NCBI GenBank assembly: GCA_933228675.1
Contig: OW121740.1
Coordinates: forward strand, 992,001 to 1,056,000
Source: Stomorhina lunata
Taxonomy: Eukaryota > Arthropoda > Insecta > Diptera > Rhiniidae
Direction: 5' to 3'
DNA length: 64,000 bases
The first letter of the stretch is position 1. Every line of letters begins with the position of its first letter. Shown piece by piece: positions 23,148 to 36,600 of the stretch. The notes beneath the pieces were generated by a model. It did not search any database, was not told the origin of the DNA, and saw nothing but the letters and a program-made list of their open reading frames with translations. Both the position numbers and the translations under genes were made by a program.

Positions 23148-26100
23148 TACAATTTAACCACCCTTTACTACCCTATAGTAGGTATATATATTTGCAGCTA
23201 AAATTAATTTTTGATAAATGTTAATGTGAGACTCGTTGATAAACTGAAAAGAAAAATGTATACAATCACAAAGATTATACGAGTATGTATGTGTTTAACA
23301 ATTATGATTTAAAGACATTTATATGCACTGCAATATGATGCGTCTCTCGTACGATTTACAAGTGAAAAGAGTAATTAATCTATATTAAATTGCACTTAAA
23401 GAACATTGTTTCATATAAGAAGTAAATATTACGAAATATTTTATGTAAATTAACATCATTGTTAATTAAAATGGATCTCAATTGGTAATACTCGTATATA
23501 GGTAGCATATAACTCGATATATTTTCTATATTCTTAAATAATTCAAGGGTTTTAAACTTAACGGTTTTTTGGAAGTGTTGAAATAAAAAACATATTTTTT
23601 TTCGACTTTACCCACATTAAAGTAACTGTATTACCACGTATTGTGAGGGTGGGATGAGGGTGAAAAAAGAAAAAAAATAAACTGAGGGTGGGAAGATGGT
23701 AAAGAAAGAAAAAACTGAACTCAAATATTATTTGGTACGTGAGTTTTAACAAATATTAACAGATTATTTAAAGGTTAATAGGAGTTAGCAATATGACACG
23801 TACGAAATATTATGACGCACATTCAAAACTGTTTTCTAATATTCATTCAGACACTTTTATATATACATATGTATATACATATTTACTCTATGAATTGTAT
23901 ATATGCACTTGAATGCACACTACATATAATTATTGGATATACTGGTTTTATGCCGATATTTGTAACGCATAGAAGTACTTGTTTATACTTGCCGAGTCGA
24001 TTTACAATATCTTTCTATCAGTGCGGATGTTATTCGAAGATAAATTAAAAAAATTTTGTACAAAGTTTTAATCGCTTTTAGAGTTAGAGACAAAATTAAG
24101 CTGAAGTATTGCTTATATGTATATGTGCAGTTCGAATCATAGTTTTTCTTTTATTAGATATGTTAAGGTTAATGTAAAACATAAACAATAACTGAAGTAA
24201 CATAAAAACAAAAATTTAAAGCTCAACTTTTAATGAAAGATGAAGACACAACCACTCTCTATCAACAAACCTAGGCGAGACATTCGTATACGAATAATAA
24301 TTTTTTGTGTGTTTCCTTCTTTTTTTAAAGGCGATGATGTTGATAATAATGAAAATTGTTTCGACTTTTTTTTGGTTACCTGTGCAGAACAAAGGTAAAT
24401 CCCAAATAACAAAAAAATTAAAATTTGAAATTTCCGTTGAATTTCTACAGCAACAATAACAATAAAAACAAGAAAGACAGCAGAAGAAGGAGCAATAACA
24501 GCAATAAATAGTAAAAAAGGTACTCGTATAAACTGAGGTTGATTTGTGGCGAATTAAAAAATATGTCAATTCAACTACACCCTCAACAGTATTTACACAT
24601 AAATATGGTTAACATAGATATTCATACATATACTATATGTATATTTAATTGGTTACTTTACATAGAGGTTATTTATTGTCTTCGGATTTTTTCAATTAAT
24701 AGAAATTTTTTAATTCGAAATCAACTTGACTTGTTAAAATTTGTTGAATATTTTGTTGCTGCTCTTATACTATTGTTTCTTCTAGCTTTCCAATATTTCT
24801 TTATTTATGTATTGCAATGGTTTTATTTGTTTATTAATTTATTAAACCAAAAATTATATTTAAACCCTAAAGTTGTACCAGTATAATGTAAACACCTGGT
24901 TACAGCTTAAATAATGGCTGTTTAATAGAAAACGTGTTTTAGTAATGATACTTTGTATTATAGATTATTTTTTCTTTGTCATCTTCTTCGTGTTTTTTAC
25001 ATTTTGTGGCTTTAATAAATACCATAGTATACACATTTTCTAATACTAATACATATTTACTTATGTAAGAAAATAGCAGAGAACGGAACCGAACCTTGAC
25101 TAGTTTGCTCATTCGAGTAACAACGACCTTTGGTTGTTTGTTTGTCAGTCGGTTCGTCTATTTGTTTGTTTGTTTGTTAACCAGCCAATAAATTTTTTGT
25201 AAAAGAAGCTGCGTAAGGTAAACCTGTATTCATGATGATGAACTTTGGTAAATTTAAAATTAAAAATACCTTTTTAAAAGCCTTTGCTTGATTAATGTTT
25301 GTTTATCTTTTTGGAGAAACACTTTGTCAAACTTCTTGAGAAGCTATCATTAAAAACAAAGACTTTTCTGTTCACTAAAATACAATTAAATGCATAGATG
25401 AGGCCAAAAAATGAAAAACTCGTTTATCAAATAGAGCTAGATTCAAATGTAATAAATGGAAAGTTTTGAAATATGTATATTAGGGATGTAAAACTAAAAA
25501 AACTTAGAATTCAAAAATCTTATGGAAAACTTGGTTTAAAACGTAAGCCTAGTTAGGAATTTGCGTTACTTTTTATTTAAAGTGTCGTCGTCTCCTTACG
25601 TATGATTCATATTAATAAAGTTTGTTTAAAATATTTCTCATACGCCATTCTATACTCTTTAAGTCAGCACAATATAATTATTTGGTATTAAATGCATTAA
25701 ATCTCAAGAATTATTGACATTAAAGACTTACTAAAATAATTGCCATATAATAACTACATATTACAAAGAAAGTTCAAAATATTTTAGATTTACATCTTAA
25801 ATTTAATAAATTTTTCAAAAGTAAATAATTAAAAATAATTAACTCTTAATCAAAATAATTTACTAGTGAAACCAATCAATTGAATCGGAAATGCAATTCA
25901 TTTAAACAGACTCGAGTTATTTACGTTTTTGTGCATTCATATCAAAAGAAAATGAAAACGTGCTGCTTCCTAAATGGACTTGACTGTTGTTTTTAGTCAT
26001 ATTTACTTAAATACAAAATCAAGTATAAAAAACAATAAATATAGAACAATAAAACAGAAAGACACTAAAGCAAATATTTGTTAATGTTTATATAAAAATA

Positions 26101-27250
26101 AATGGGAGATTCACAAAAGCTTTTTTATTTCAAATCAGAAATGGTTTAAAATTATAAAAATACTAACAATACACGATACCTTTTGAATACTCTAAATATT
26201 GAAATGAACATTTTGCATGTGATTTATGATTTCTGATATTTTTGTTTGAATTGTTTTTTTTATATCCTCTGCTTTAATTCATTTGTATCAATATTGTTAG
26301 AAAGTCAATTGAATTCGAGTCAGTTTTTGTTTTTCTTTGTTTCTGCTTATAGAAAATTTACATTTATTGTTTTTAAATTTTACCGGATTTCTATTGGGTT
26401 TTTGTTGTTTTATTTTTAAGAAATCATGATGATGATGATATTGCTCCTTCTGCTTATTGTTGTTAGTTACTTGTTGTTTACATTACATCTTTCCTCCCCA
26501 ATGACTTTCTGTCTGTTTTAGCAAGAATTTTCATGAGGGTTTATTTAAACAAAGTAGACACACACAAGTATTCCTAAATACATATTCAGATTCATAACTA
26601 ACTTCATACAATTTGTACAATTCCAAATAAGCCTTAAAATTATACATACACACACACATACACGACTATACAAACATATTTGTGTATTTTTATAAACTCT
26701 ACCTTGAAATAAAGTGAATTTAAGGGATGTAGTATTAACAACCTTTTAAAAAGAATAACTTTTAAATTTAAGTGATTCTGTGATACAAAAAAAATTTTAA
26801 ACATTAAAATAATTAGTAATTTTTTGAGTATTTCTTTATTTTTTTGTTTGGTTCTCTTTAATTTTATCTTATAGATTTGTGAATTAATTTTAATTTTTTA
26901 TTAAAAAGTATTTTATACGACTTTCCATACTTTCAAGGAGATAAGAATTATAATTTTGGTATGAATTACAAGTAAAAGTAAATTAATAAAAAAAACACTT
27001 TCAACATTCTAGTGAAATAAAATATTAAAATACTCAAGACATTCTTCAACACCTTCAAACTAAAATGTACTAAAATGTGCACTCTTCAGTACTTAAAGTG
27101 ATATAAAAAATTGTTTTTTTATTACTGAAGGTAAATAAATTTGAGTGATATAAAATTGTTCCATTGACATCGACAATAAGTTGTTTACCACATATGTAGC
27201 TTTATCTTACTAAAAACCCCTACACCAACTTATACGTATTTATATATATC

Positions 27251-27280
27251 TATGTATGTATGTATGTACGTATGTAAGTA
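27251..27280. repeat. (GTAT)n microsatellite
   Basis: About seven TATG units with one GTAC variant. Confidence 0.85.
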
Positions 27281-30244
27281 TAAATTTATGAATGGAACAA
27301 GCTAAGACTTCTTAAAAGAAATCAGTCTTTTCTTCCTTCCTTCATTTCTTATAGCTTTCCTTTATGATGGCATTTTCACTAAATATAACATGAACATATT
27401 TCCTTTATTTAGCCTTCATGTTAATGTATTACGACAGCAAGAAACGCTATTGGCATTATGGACCCAAAAAAATGCACTTTCATCCTTGTATATACAAACA
27501 TACATTTTTATACATATGTATCTAAAAAATTGCATCATATGCGCTAGATATAAAGAAAAACCAAACGGGTGAACTAAAAAGGGAATGTACATTCTTTATA
27601 GCAACAAAATATTTGTACATCCGTTGCAAATAAAGTAACATATAGACAGACAGACACAAGTTTGGGTACTTAAACAAAAACACCTCCATGGATTACCTTC
27701 AGAGAATTATATTTTTAAAATATTTATAACAAAATAAAATGCAACAAATGAAATGAATTTCAAATAATATTTAATCCTCTTTTTTATTTATTTTTCTAAA
27801 TTCATTTTAAGATATATATAAATACTTTATAGCAAACACAAAAAAAGTATTAACAATTTAAATATGTTTTCGAATTTTAATTTTCTTTAAAATATATGTA
27901 TTACTAATTTAAGTAATTTAACTGAAAATGGAAGTAAATCTGGCAATGTATTTTTTATATTTATGTTTATATCAAAAATATCTTAAACAAAACAATAAAT
28001 ATCTAGTTAAGCCACGAGTGTAATAGACATATCGATAAATAAAGTTAACACAAAAGCATTATAGCAGAATGATTTATAAATCTTGAATAAAACCAACTAA
28101 CAAACTGACTTGTCTTTGACTAAATCTTTAAAAATTATTAAAATATTTTTCAAATATTTTTTTGATACAAATACACTCGTTTCAGATAAATATTAAATTA
28201 TTCGAATGGTGACGAAAATAGTTAAAACCTATACAATGCATTAATGTTGGCATTTTTATTTCTGAAATGTGTTTTTTTACTTTTAAGAAATTTGTAGTTA
28301 TTATTTATAAAAAAAATATGATATGATATGAACCTGAGCCCGACTCAAACTCATTCCTCCTATTTACCAATAACGCTAAAAATCATAGCTTTTATAGTGA
28401 AAAAAGGATATATTCGTTATTTCAAAACGTAAGAAAAATAAACCAATTTATATATTAAATTATAATTAATATTTAATTCTACAGAATTTCACATTCCCTT
28501 ATCTTAAATCTGGGTTTTCAAATAAATTAATATTTATACCGTAAATAGAGAACTGCAACAATTCCCTTGTCATTTTTAAGTAAATATCTAAATGTATTTT
28601 TTTTTTTTTTTGTTAACTCATTCCAACAAAAACATTAAAAATTCTAAACACTTTTACTACTATTAAAAAACAGGCATTAATTATTTAAAATGTCTTTTTT
28701 CGTTATTGTAGTTCGTTGGATTTCGTTTTATTTTGTTTTTTTTATTTTATTTCACTCTTTTTGTGTGATGACACTGATTTTAATGTATGACTCCCTTAGG
28801 AGCTGACCCAAAATTTTGAAAACACTTGCTTTTTTGCCTTGTCTCAACACTAAACATTTAACACCTTCACCATGTAAAGTGTGTTAATATATGATTGTAT
28901 ACGTATACGTATGAAATTCAGTCCGTTCATTCTTATGTCCATCCTTTCTTCTGGTATTTCAATCTGAATTTTTTTTTCACAACAACAGCCGAAGCAGCGA
29001 TTCTTTAATGTTCTATGTTAATAGTTGAGTATGCAATACAATATAACAAACAAACAAATAAACATTGTAGGAATGTTTATTTGTGTTACATTTTCATTCG
29101 ACTTTTTTTATTTGAAAATTTATTCTATTCTATTTTCCTGCTATTGGAAACGAAATGACCACAGTGGGTCATAAAAAAAGGGTTTTGTTGCTGTTTTATT
29201 TAAGGCTGGGAATATCAAAGAACAAAAACACCAACAGTGAGAATACATTAAACCAAAAAATTAAATCGGGATAGCAAAAAGGTACCAATCAACAGTTCAG
29301 TTCAAAAAATAAGCAGAGTAATAAAAATAATAAGAAATTGAAAACAAAAGAACATTAAATGACATAGCATTAGTACAAGTATGGGTGTGGGTATATGAAA
29401 GGCTAAGGGTAAGGATAAGGTTTTCACATTTTGAGTATTTATAAAACCACAATATATAAATTTCATTCTGTTGGAAAAAAATGAAACGGGTACAAATGAT
29501 TTGTATTCTCGCAATAATTATTCTTGCTTCTGTTGTTTTTCTTACAAAGTTTTTTTTGGCGTTTGTATTTATGTATATGTCTCTTTATTTGTTTGTGCGT
29601 TTAGCAAAAGAAGTTCATTTCTATTTTTTCTTTTTGTTCTGATGATAAAACACACATATACGAGTATACATACATACATTTATGTACTTTGTTTAATTTA
29701 CTATTTTCTTTTGATTTTCTTTCTTTTCTGTTATAAAATGTGCATTAATATCAAAGTATAAATAAATATTCACATACTCGTACCAATATGAAATTTAAAA
29801 GCTCAGCAAAAATGTTGCATCGCGTCAGTTTATATATTTAAATGTATGTTCGTGTCTGTGTATGTTTGTGTATGCCATACATTTATATTTAGTAACAGTA
29901 GTGGTAATAATGGCATAAAATTGTTTGTTCTTTTGATGATTTCTTTTATAATGCGGTGTCCATGCATATGTGACGGTGAATGCGAATGAGAGCAAGTGTA
30001 TTTGATTATATGTTGACATAAATTTATATTCAAAACTTGTGTGTATGTGTAAAAGTCTAAACCTTTTTGTGTTATGAATTTCATCGACTCTTTTATATTA
30101 ATACCTACATACAGAACATTTTCCAACGGTGTTTTCTGCTTTCTTTGATGAGAAAGTTACATCAGTTAAATCACGTATGTTTAAAGTCACCATTTTTGAT
30201 TTGTAGATTTGTAGATTTGTACTTACATTTGTGATACTTAAGTT

Positions 30245-30291
30245 TACGAATGCACTATTATATTACGAATGCACTATTACGAATGCACTAT
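30245..30291. repeat. Three-copy short tandem repeat
   Basis: TACGAATGCACTAT occurs at 30245-30258, 30264-30277 and 30278-30291. The last two are directly joined. Confidence 0.9.
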
Positions 30292-30987
30292 CAAAATAGT
30301 CCATTTTCAATGCAAACTTAGTAAAATGGTTAAAACTTACCTTATATATGTACAAGAATACATAAATCTATTACAACTTTCAGAAAAATTATGATCGGTA
30401 AAAAATTGGTTCTATATATCAAAAGAAATCACTAAAATTTCTATTTCATTCACACATATTTAGTTTAGTGCTCCAATCCAATATAATGTACTACGTATAA
30501 ATCATATTTTAGAATTTGAAAAATATCAATTCTTGATAACATCATATAGGACGACAAAGATAGGGTATCGAATGTTCGAACTTAACAAACTGTTTTTAGA
30601 AATATATATACATATAAATATTTTCAAAGAGTTTTTGAGGTTGTTTGAGAGCTCCTTTTAAATGGTTAGTTGTATTCATGTGAGCTGTTTTATTGATGTA
30701 CATGGTTTCACAAAAGAATTTGTTTTATTCTTTCCAAAAATATTTTTTTCGTAAATGTTTTAACATGTTTATTTTTCCGAAAATAACCTTTGAAACTTTT
30801 GAAAATTTTTATTTTGTAATCAAATATTTAATTACATTTTAAATTTATTTTCTTTTCATAAACACTCAGGGCTATAATTATATTGCTAAAGTAATGCGAA
30901 ATCATTTGGTCTACTTTGCAATTTGAAGCGGTGAGTTATACGGCTTGAAAGATTCTAACTTGTTACTTAATATCTGAGATGTGATCA

Positions 30988-31299
30988 TATGTATATACAT
31001 ACATAATTCCCACGACATTCCAATTAAATTGGTACTTCTCTCAGACAATGAGCTGCATCCGATTATATTTTTAGACTCATTGAAAGGGACCTACGTTTTA
31101 ACTCCGACTCCAAACGGCAAAAGCATTAGTTAGAGAAGTTTTATATAGCCTAATACTTAATAACCATTGGCTAGCTGAGTTATGAGGTAAACCGCTTTTT
31201 TTAACTTTATTTTTTCAAGTGGTTCTTTCCGGGGATCCAACTTGGGACCTTTGGTTTACTAGGCGGATGACTAACCTGCTATACCACGGCGGTTCACTA
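30988..31299 (-). mobile_element. tRNA-derived SINE, copy 2, with target-site duplication
   Basis: On the minus strand the element starts TAGTGAACCGCCG, with a box A-like TGGTATAGCAGG (31275-31286) and a box B-like AAGTTGGATCC some 40 bp on. The body contains CTCATAACTCAGCTAGCCA and GGAGTTAAAACGTAGGTCC. It ends in a TATGTATATACATA-type tail. Flanks GATGTGATCA (30978-30987) and GATATGATCA (31300-31309) agree at 9 of 10 positions. The same body occurs at 3.25 and 41.2 kb. Confidence 0.82.
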
Positions 31300-31309
31300 G
31301 ATATGATCA

Positions 31310-33049
31310 CAACGATCAATATATGAGTCGACAAAATTGAAATCTTAAAAGAACAACAAGAGAAATGAGGACCCTACTAAAAGACATAACGTCAAAGAGC
31401 ACATTAATTTTTACTAGCCCTTTGAATATTTATATAAGACCTAAAGTATATTATGTTGTAGCCTATATAAACAAGAATGAATAGTTTAATGAAGTATCGG
31501 CTGTTTTAAGAATAAAAAATCACTCCGTTATTGAACAATGTGCAATATTATCACAGGCACTATAAGACCTGCTCTTAAAATTGACTTCTTTGATTAATTG
31601 CATATTTCTGCATATTATAGGGTATTGTATGGAATTAATAAATTCTCCGTCTTCCACAGGTTCTTGTATACACTTTAACATACCTGTCATTTGTGGTCTT
31701 TATGCTGTTTGTTAAAGCATAAAGCTCTTTCGACTTGTCCATATTGTGCCAAAAAATTCCCTCTCTTATACATTCATTATTCAACTCATACAAACTCACA
31801 CTTACATATATTCATATGCTCACAACAGGTTTTATATTGCTGTTTACATTGCGTCACACTGTGGCGATTAATGGCGTTTATTATTTTCTCGTTATACCTT
31901 GACTCCTGAAATGTAATTTTTCAATAAAGAGAAAATAAATAAAATAAACAAGAGTTACAAAAAATGTTAACGAACAAAAGACAAACACACGCACACACCA
32001 AGGTAAAGGTAACAGCAGCAACAACAGCAACAACATTATGATCATCGTAGACCTCATCATCAACATCATTGTCTTCAACAAAAAATCCCATCAGAGTTTA
32101 AACAGCAGAAAGGGAGACCAATAAGGGAAAAAAGTGAAAATACAATAAAACAAACCAGCTGAAAGAAAATGACGTTGACCAAGTGATAACAAACTGACAG
32201 GGATAAAGTGCGTTTGGTGTTGTTGTCATGGTGTCTCTGCTGGATAGATACCAATAGCAACGACAATACGACAAACGTAAAATTTTAAATACTTAATGTT
32301 TTTCTCACATTTTCTCAATTTTAACGCATTTTTCATCCACATAATCAAGAGGTGGCTGACTCTAGGTTATTGTTTTCATGTTAAGGAGTATTTCGTTGGT
32401 GTGCGTTTATATTTCTAGGTGTTTATTTCTAAAATCTTAAAGGAAACCCGGCTATCTTGTGTAAAACGAATATTGTATTACAGAAATGAAGATTAATTTG
32501 ATTTGATATTCGCAAAAAAAAACATTATTCTTAAATGAAAAAATTTAAAACAATAAGGAAAGTGAAAATAACAATAATGATGACGAAAAAAATAATAAAC
32601 TTTATCTACTTATTGTAGTATTCACTATGAAACAAACAATTGTTTCTTAATTTTATTTATTTATTTATTTATTATTGGGTTTGCTTTATTACTATTGTAT
32701 TTCATAGGAAAAGACAGTCAAATATTAACATTAGAAATCACTAATATTTTTTTATTTTGTTAAAGATGGAGATTATCTTTGTGTTTTTACTTTTTGACTT
32801 ACATATTTCCTATTTTTCTAGCTTAGAAGTTTAAATCAATTTGATAAACTTTTATAAGGTTATCGGATAATCACCTATAACACTTATAATTGACAAATAG
32901 TGGACTTGTGCTATAAATATCATAAATTATAAAAATGAAACGATGAAATGATTGATTGTACAGTTGTATAGGGTACAATTCAAAACACTGAATACATAAA
33001 TATTTTATAATAATAACCAAGTAAAAAATATATGGACTAATCCATAATC
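31310..33049. other. Non-coding stretch
   Basis: AT-rich, with an acceptor-like CTCCGTCTTCCACAG near 31660 and a TTTA run near 32655. No gene is recognised. Confidence 0.6.
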
Positions 33050-33660
33050 GAGCAACAAAGGAGTAATGACTTGTTCCTCCATTTGGTGTAATAAGCGAGC
33101 TATAGAAACTTTTTATTTTGTTTTGTTTTTTATGCCTCGCTTAATACTCCAAATGGATCAATAAGGGATGCATCAGTTAGTTTTTTTTTCTTTGACATAA
33201 CAAAAAATATTTTGCTAAAATTAAATTGGAATGGATCAAAAAATAAACAAATACAAATTTTTTTATTTTTTTTTTCGGTAATTGGTGAATTTTTTATTGC
33301 ATGTTTTAAATAATATATTACGCGTTGTCTTTTCTTTAATTTTCTTGCAGAAGCACTTAAAGACACGTTTCCAATATATTTAAAAATCAATATTTTCTTA
33401 TTTTTGTAAAAAATAACCAAATTTGTATTTTATATGAATGTTTACTCCCTTTATGCTCCTTTAGGAGACAAAAACGATTACTCCCTCTATCGTGATTTTC
33501 AAGACTAAAGGAAGTACTCCATAAGGAGCTTAAAAGGAGTACTCGTGTCTGCGGACATGCTCTGTTAAAAATCCTATGATATTCGGAGTTTTATGGAGTA
33601 ATCCATTACTCATAAAGGAGCGCTCCAAGAGTACTCTTTGGATGATCCTATTTTTTACTG
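33050..33660. repeat. Region with about ten GGAGTA/TACTCC motifs in both orientations
   Basis: GGAGT or GGAGC and their inverses recur: GGAGTAATG (33060), TACTCCAAATGG (33145), TTACTCCCTTTATGCTCCTT (33440), ATTACTCCC (33480), TACTCCATAAGGAGC (33518), AAGGAGTACTC (33535), GGAGTAATCC (33595) and AAGGAGCGCTCC (33617). Short subterminal repeats in both orientations are typical of hAT- or P-type transposon ends. No termini or transposase are identified. Confidence 0.45.
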
Positions 33661-36600
33661 GGAATTACTGACACATGTCTGTAGTTAACAAAAATTGATG
33701 TTGATATATATTTATACAATATATTATATGTACATATGCAATACATGTGTAAATACATCAGCTTTATCAGCAAAAGATACAAAATATAAAGGAAAGCTAT
33801 AAAATTTAAATTAAAATAATTACACAATGGAGCATGTTGTCAGTTGTATCGCGTTTTGTGGTTTTATTTTTTAGGGTAAAAGCTTATCATATGTCTTTTG
33901 TATCCTAAGGCCTTTTTACCTATGAATATAATATCAGTTTTTTACTTCGTTTGTACATGTGTATGTTCTATATTTACATAGATAAGTTTATCTGAAAAAT
34001 CTTAATACATCATTACATATAAACTTTAGAGACTTTACCACAATGTCACCATTTCTCACAACATGCTTATCTGGCAATGTACCATTTGCATTTCGCGCTA
34101 TCTTTATTACTCTGTAGTAGGTATATATTGTTCAAGAACATCCAACAACAACGACTAACAACAATATGGAAACAAAAACAAAATAAAATTTTAAGTTGAA
34201 ATCTTACCACAGGCTTACTTTTATACTTATTTTTTATTCTCCTTTTTATTGAAAATCAGTAACATCAAACTCACGGTAAATACATATAAAAATAAACAAA
34301 AAGGTGTCATTTTATGACGATACAATACAAAAAAAACGACTTTAGGTATGATTCCTCTTTTATGTTTATGACAAATTTCTCAGATACAACATTAAATGGT
34401 TGAGTGAATAATGCTTATACGTCTGATCAGATACGTATGTATGTACTCGTATATAGACAAGCAATAGTAGCGACCGCAACTACAACTACAGCAGATCATA
34501 AACTCAATACGAGTAGAAGATTTTATTACAAAAATAACAAAAACAGTAGCTAAGTAATAAAAGTCAAATGACTACAAATTAAAACAGCTTTTCTGATGAT
34601 TTTGGTTTTGTCACATAAAATTTAATAAACAATGTCGAAGGCAGTAAAAAAAATGGGCATCAACAGAAGTATAACATGAATGAGAATAAGTCGTCAACCT
34701 TAGATCCGGTGTTAAAAGTGACACATTATGAGCAAACACAAGGAAATGAAAATGAGAAGAGAAAACAAGTAAATTTAAGTAATCTAATTACGTTTACATA
34801 CAACAGCAGAGCTTCATCCTAAAAACATCAGAAAAATAGCATTTGTTTCATGTTTCTCTATATATATTAATGCTATATGTAACTACTCTTAGTGCTATCA
34901 ATCATTCGGTTAGTTTTATTAAAAAAAATGTCTATGATGAAATTGTTTAAAAAATATTAATTAACTTCTCATTATACATATGTAAATATTATAATATTAT
35001 ATTATTATATTATTGTGTCTGGTAGCAAATTTTTATTTTTAAATACAATTATTTCACAGCCAGTGCTTCGATGAATTTGCTTCGGGAAAATTCACAATCC
35101 CTACATTTACATTTTATTATTTATGTTTGAAGATTTATAAATCAGCTTCCAGACACCCTATATTATAATTCTACATGGCGTATAAGTATTATTAATAGAA
35201 TAAAAGTAATTATACGCACCGATGGTACAAAAAATTATGATCTATTTCAACTTGCGTAAGACTTTTAAATATGAAATTATCTAGCTTTATCAATTATTTT
35301 TTATTTCTATTTGATCCGCGGAATGTTAGTTAAAAATTCAACTGCAGGATTTTGCCAATAAAGCAAATATCAGAATTTTAGGTTATTATATCTATCAACA
35401 AAAAGATTTATTCAATGTTTGGTTCTCAGAAAGGGATCAAAGGAGAAATCGAATGCTTACATTTTTACTTTTTTAACATAATTATTTTAAATAATATTCA
35501 ATATGATGAAAATAGTGACTATAAAAATGTATATAAGTTTATAAGCACTTAAATAAAAACCAATGAAAGTACAATTAACTAATTTATATGTACTTTTTAA
35601 ATATTTTTTGTATACTTAGTTGAATTTGTGTATACATATAATATATACATATATAAGTACATAGTCTACACAATAAAAAAACATATAGTAATAGATCAGT
35701 AAACAACTGTTTTGATTAAATAAACGTCCAAACTGAAACGTTCCAATCAGTTTTTATAACTGTAAATAGATCTCGTCAATCAGTCCACATTCGACCACAA
35801 ATCTGAAAATTATGATATGGTAAGGCTTAGTGGACTAAAACTATCGTGACGGAATAATTATTGGCAAATGTTAATTATTAAATATAGAATAATAAAGTAA
35901 AGTGTATAATAGCATGAACTTATTTAGAATCTATAATGCATCTTTCATTGCTGTAGTTGCAAGTAATAAGAATATAGTTTGTCTACAAGATCCGTTACAA
36001 GTTAATATTACATGTTGTACATTCGGTTTTATTTTTCAACATTCTACACAATTTTTTATATTTATGTATAATCTTACATGAACACGTATATATTTATTTT
36101 ACTCGTATGTGGTGGCTACATCTGTGTGCAATGATATTCATGCATTTATTTAAATTTTTCATTTTACTTCAAGAGTTGCAATAACAACAATAGTATCAAA
36201 TGTTACAAAGCACATACAAACTGCATACGAAATATTTAATGTTGTAGTCGGTGTTGGTTATACTCACATCCTGTTTCCGGTTTTAAGTGGAAGACAAACA
36301 GACCTTTTTCTTGTTTTTTTTTTATTTCCTTTTTTGGGCTTTTTTTTCTTCTTCTCTATACAGAAAAAAAAGAAACTCATTCGTTTTTCATTTTGCATAA
36401 AACATTTTACAATTTTGCATTTTTAAATTTTCGATGCTATTTTGCATCTTTGTCTGTCTGTCTGAATACTATTTTGGAGAGACTCATGTTTAAAAGTTTG
36501 TGTATAATGTTCATTCTAAAAACACAGACTGACATGCATGTGCAAATGTAAATAAGTAAGAAAAGCTTTTTTGATTTCAATGCTTATAGTGCTTACTGGC

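Larger units (their letters stand above)
23150..30977. other. Non-coding stretch with microsatellites
   Basis: AT-rich sequence with GTAT repeats at 27251-27280, GTTT repeats near 25155-25178, a GTAAAC donor-like site near 25219, a TATCGATA (DRE-type) site at 28030-28037 and the tandem repeat at 30245-30291. No gene is recognised. Confidence 0.6.

Noticed and set aside
24216..24569. 117-codon minus-strand frame and overlapping frame on the other strand
   Set aside because: Low-complexity C/Y/F/S run, repeats of CAA on the other strand explain it, and no homology is recognisable.
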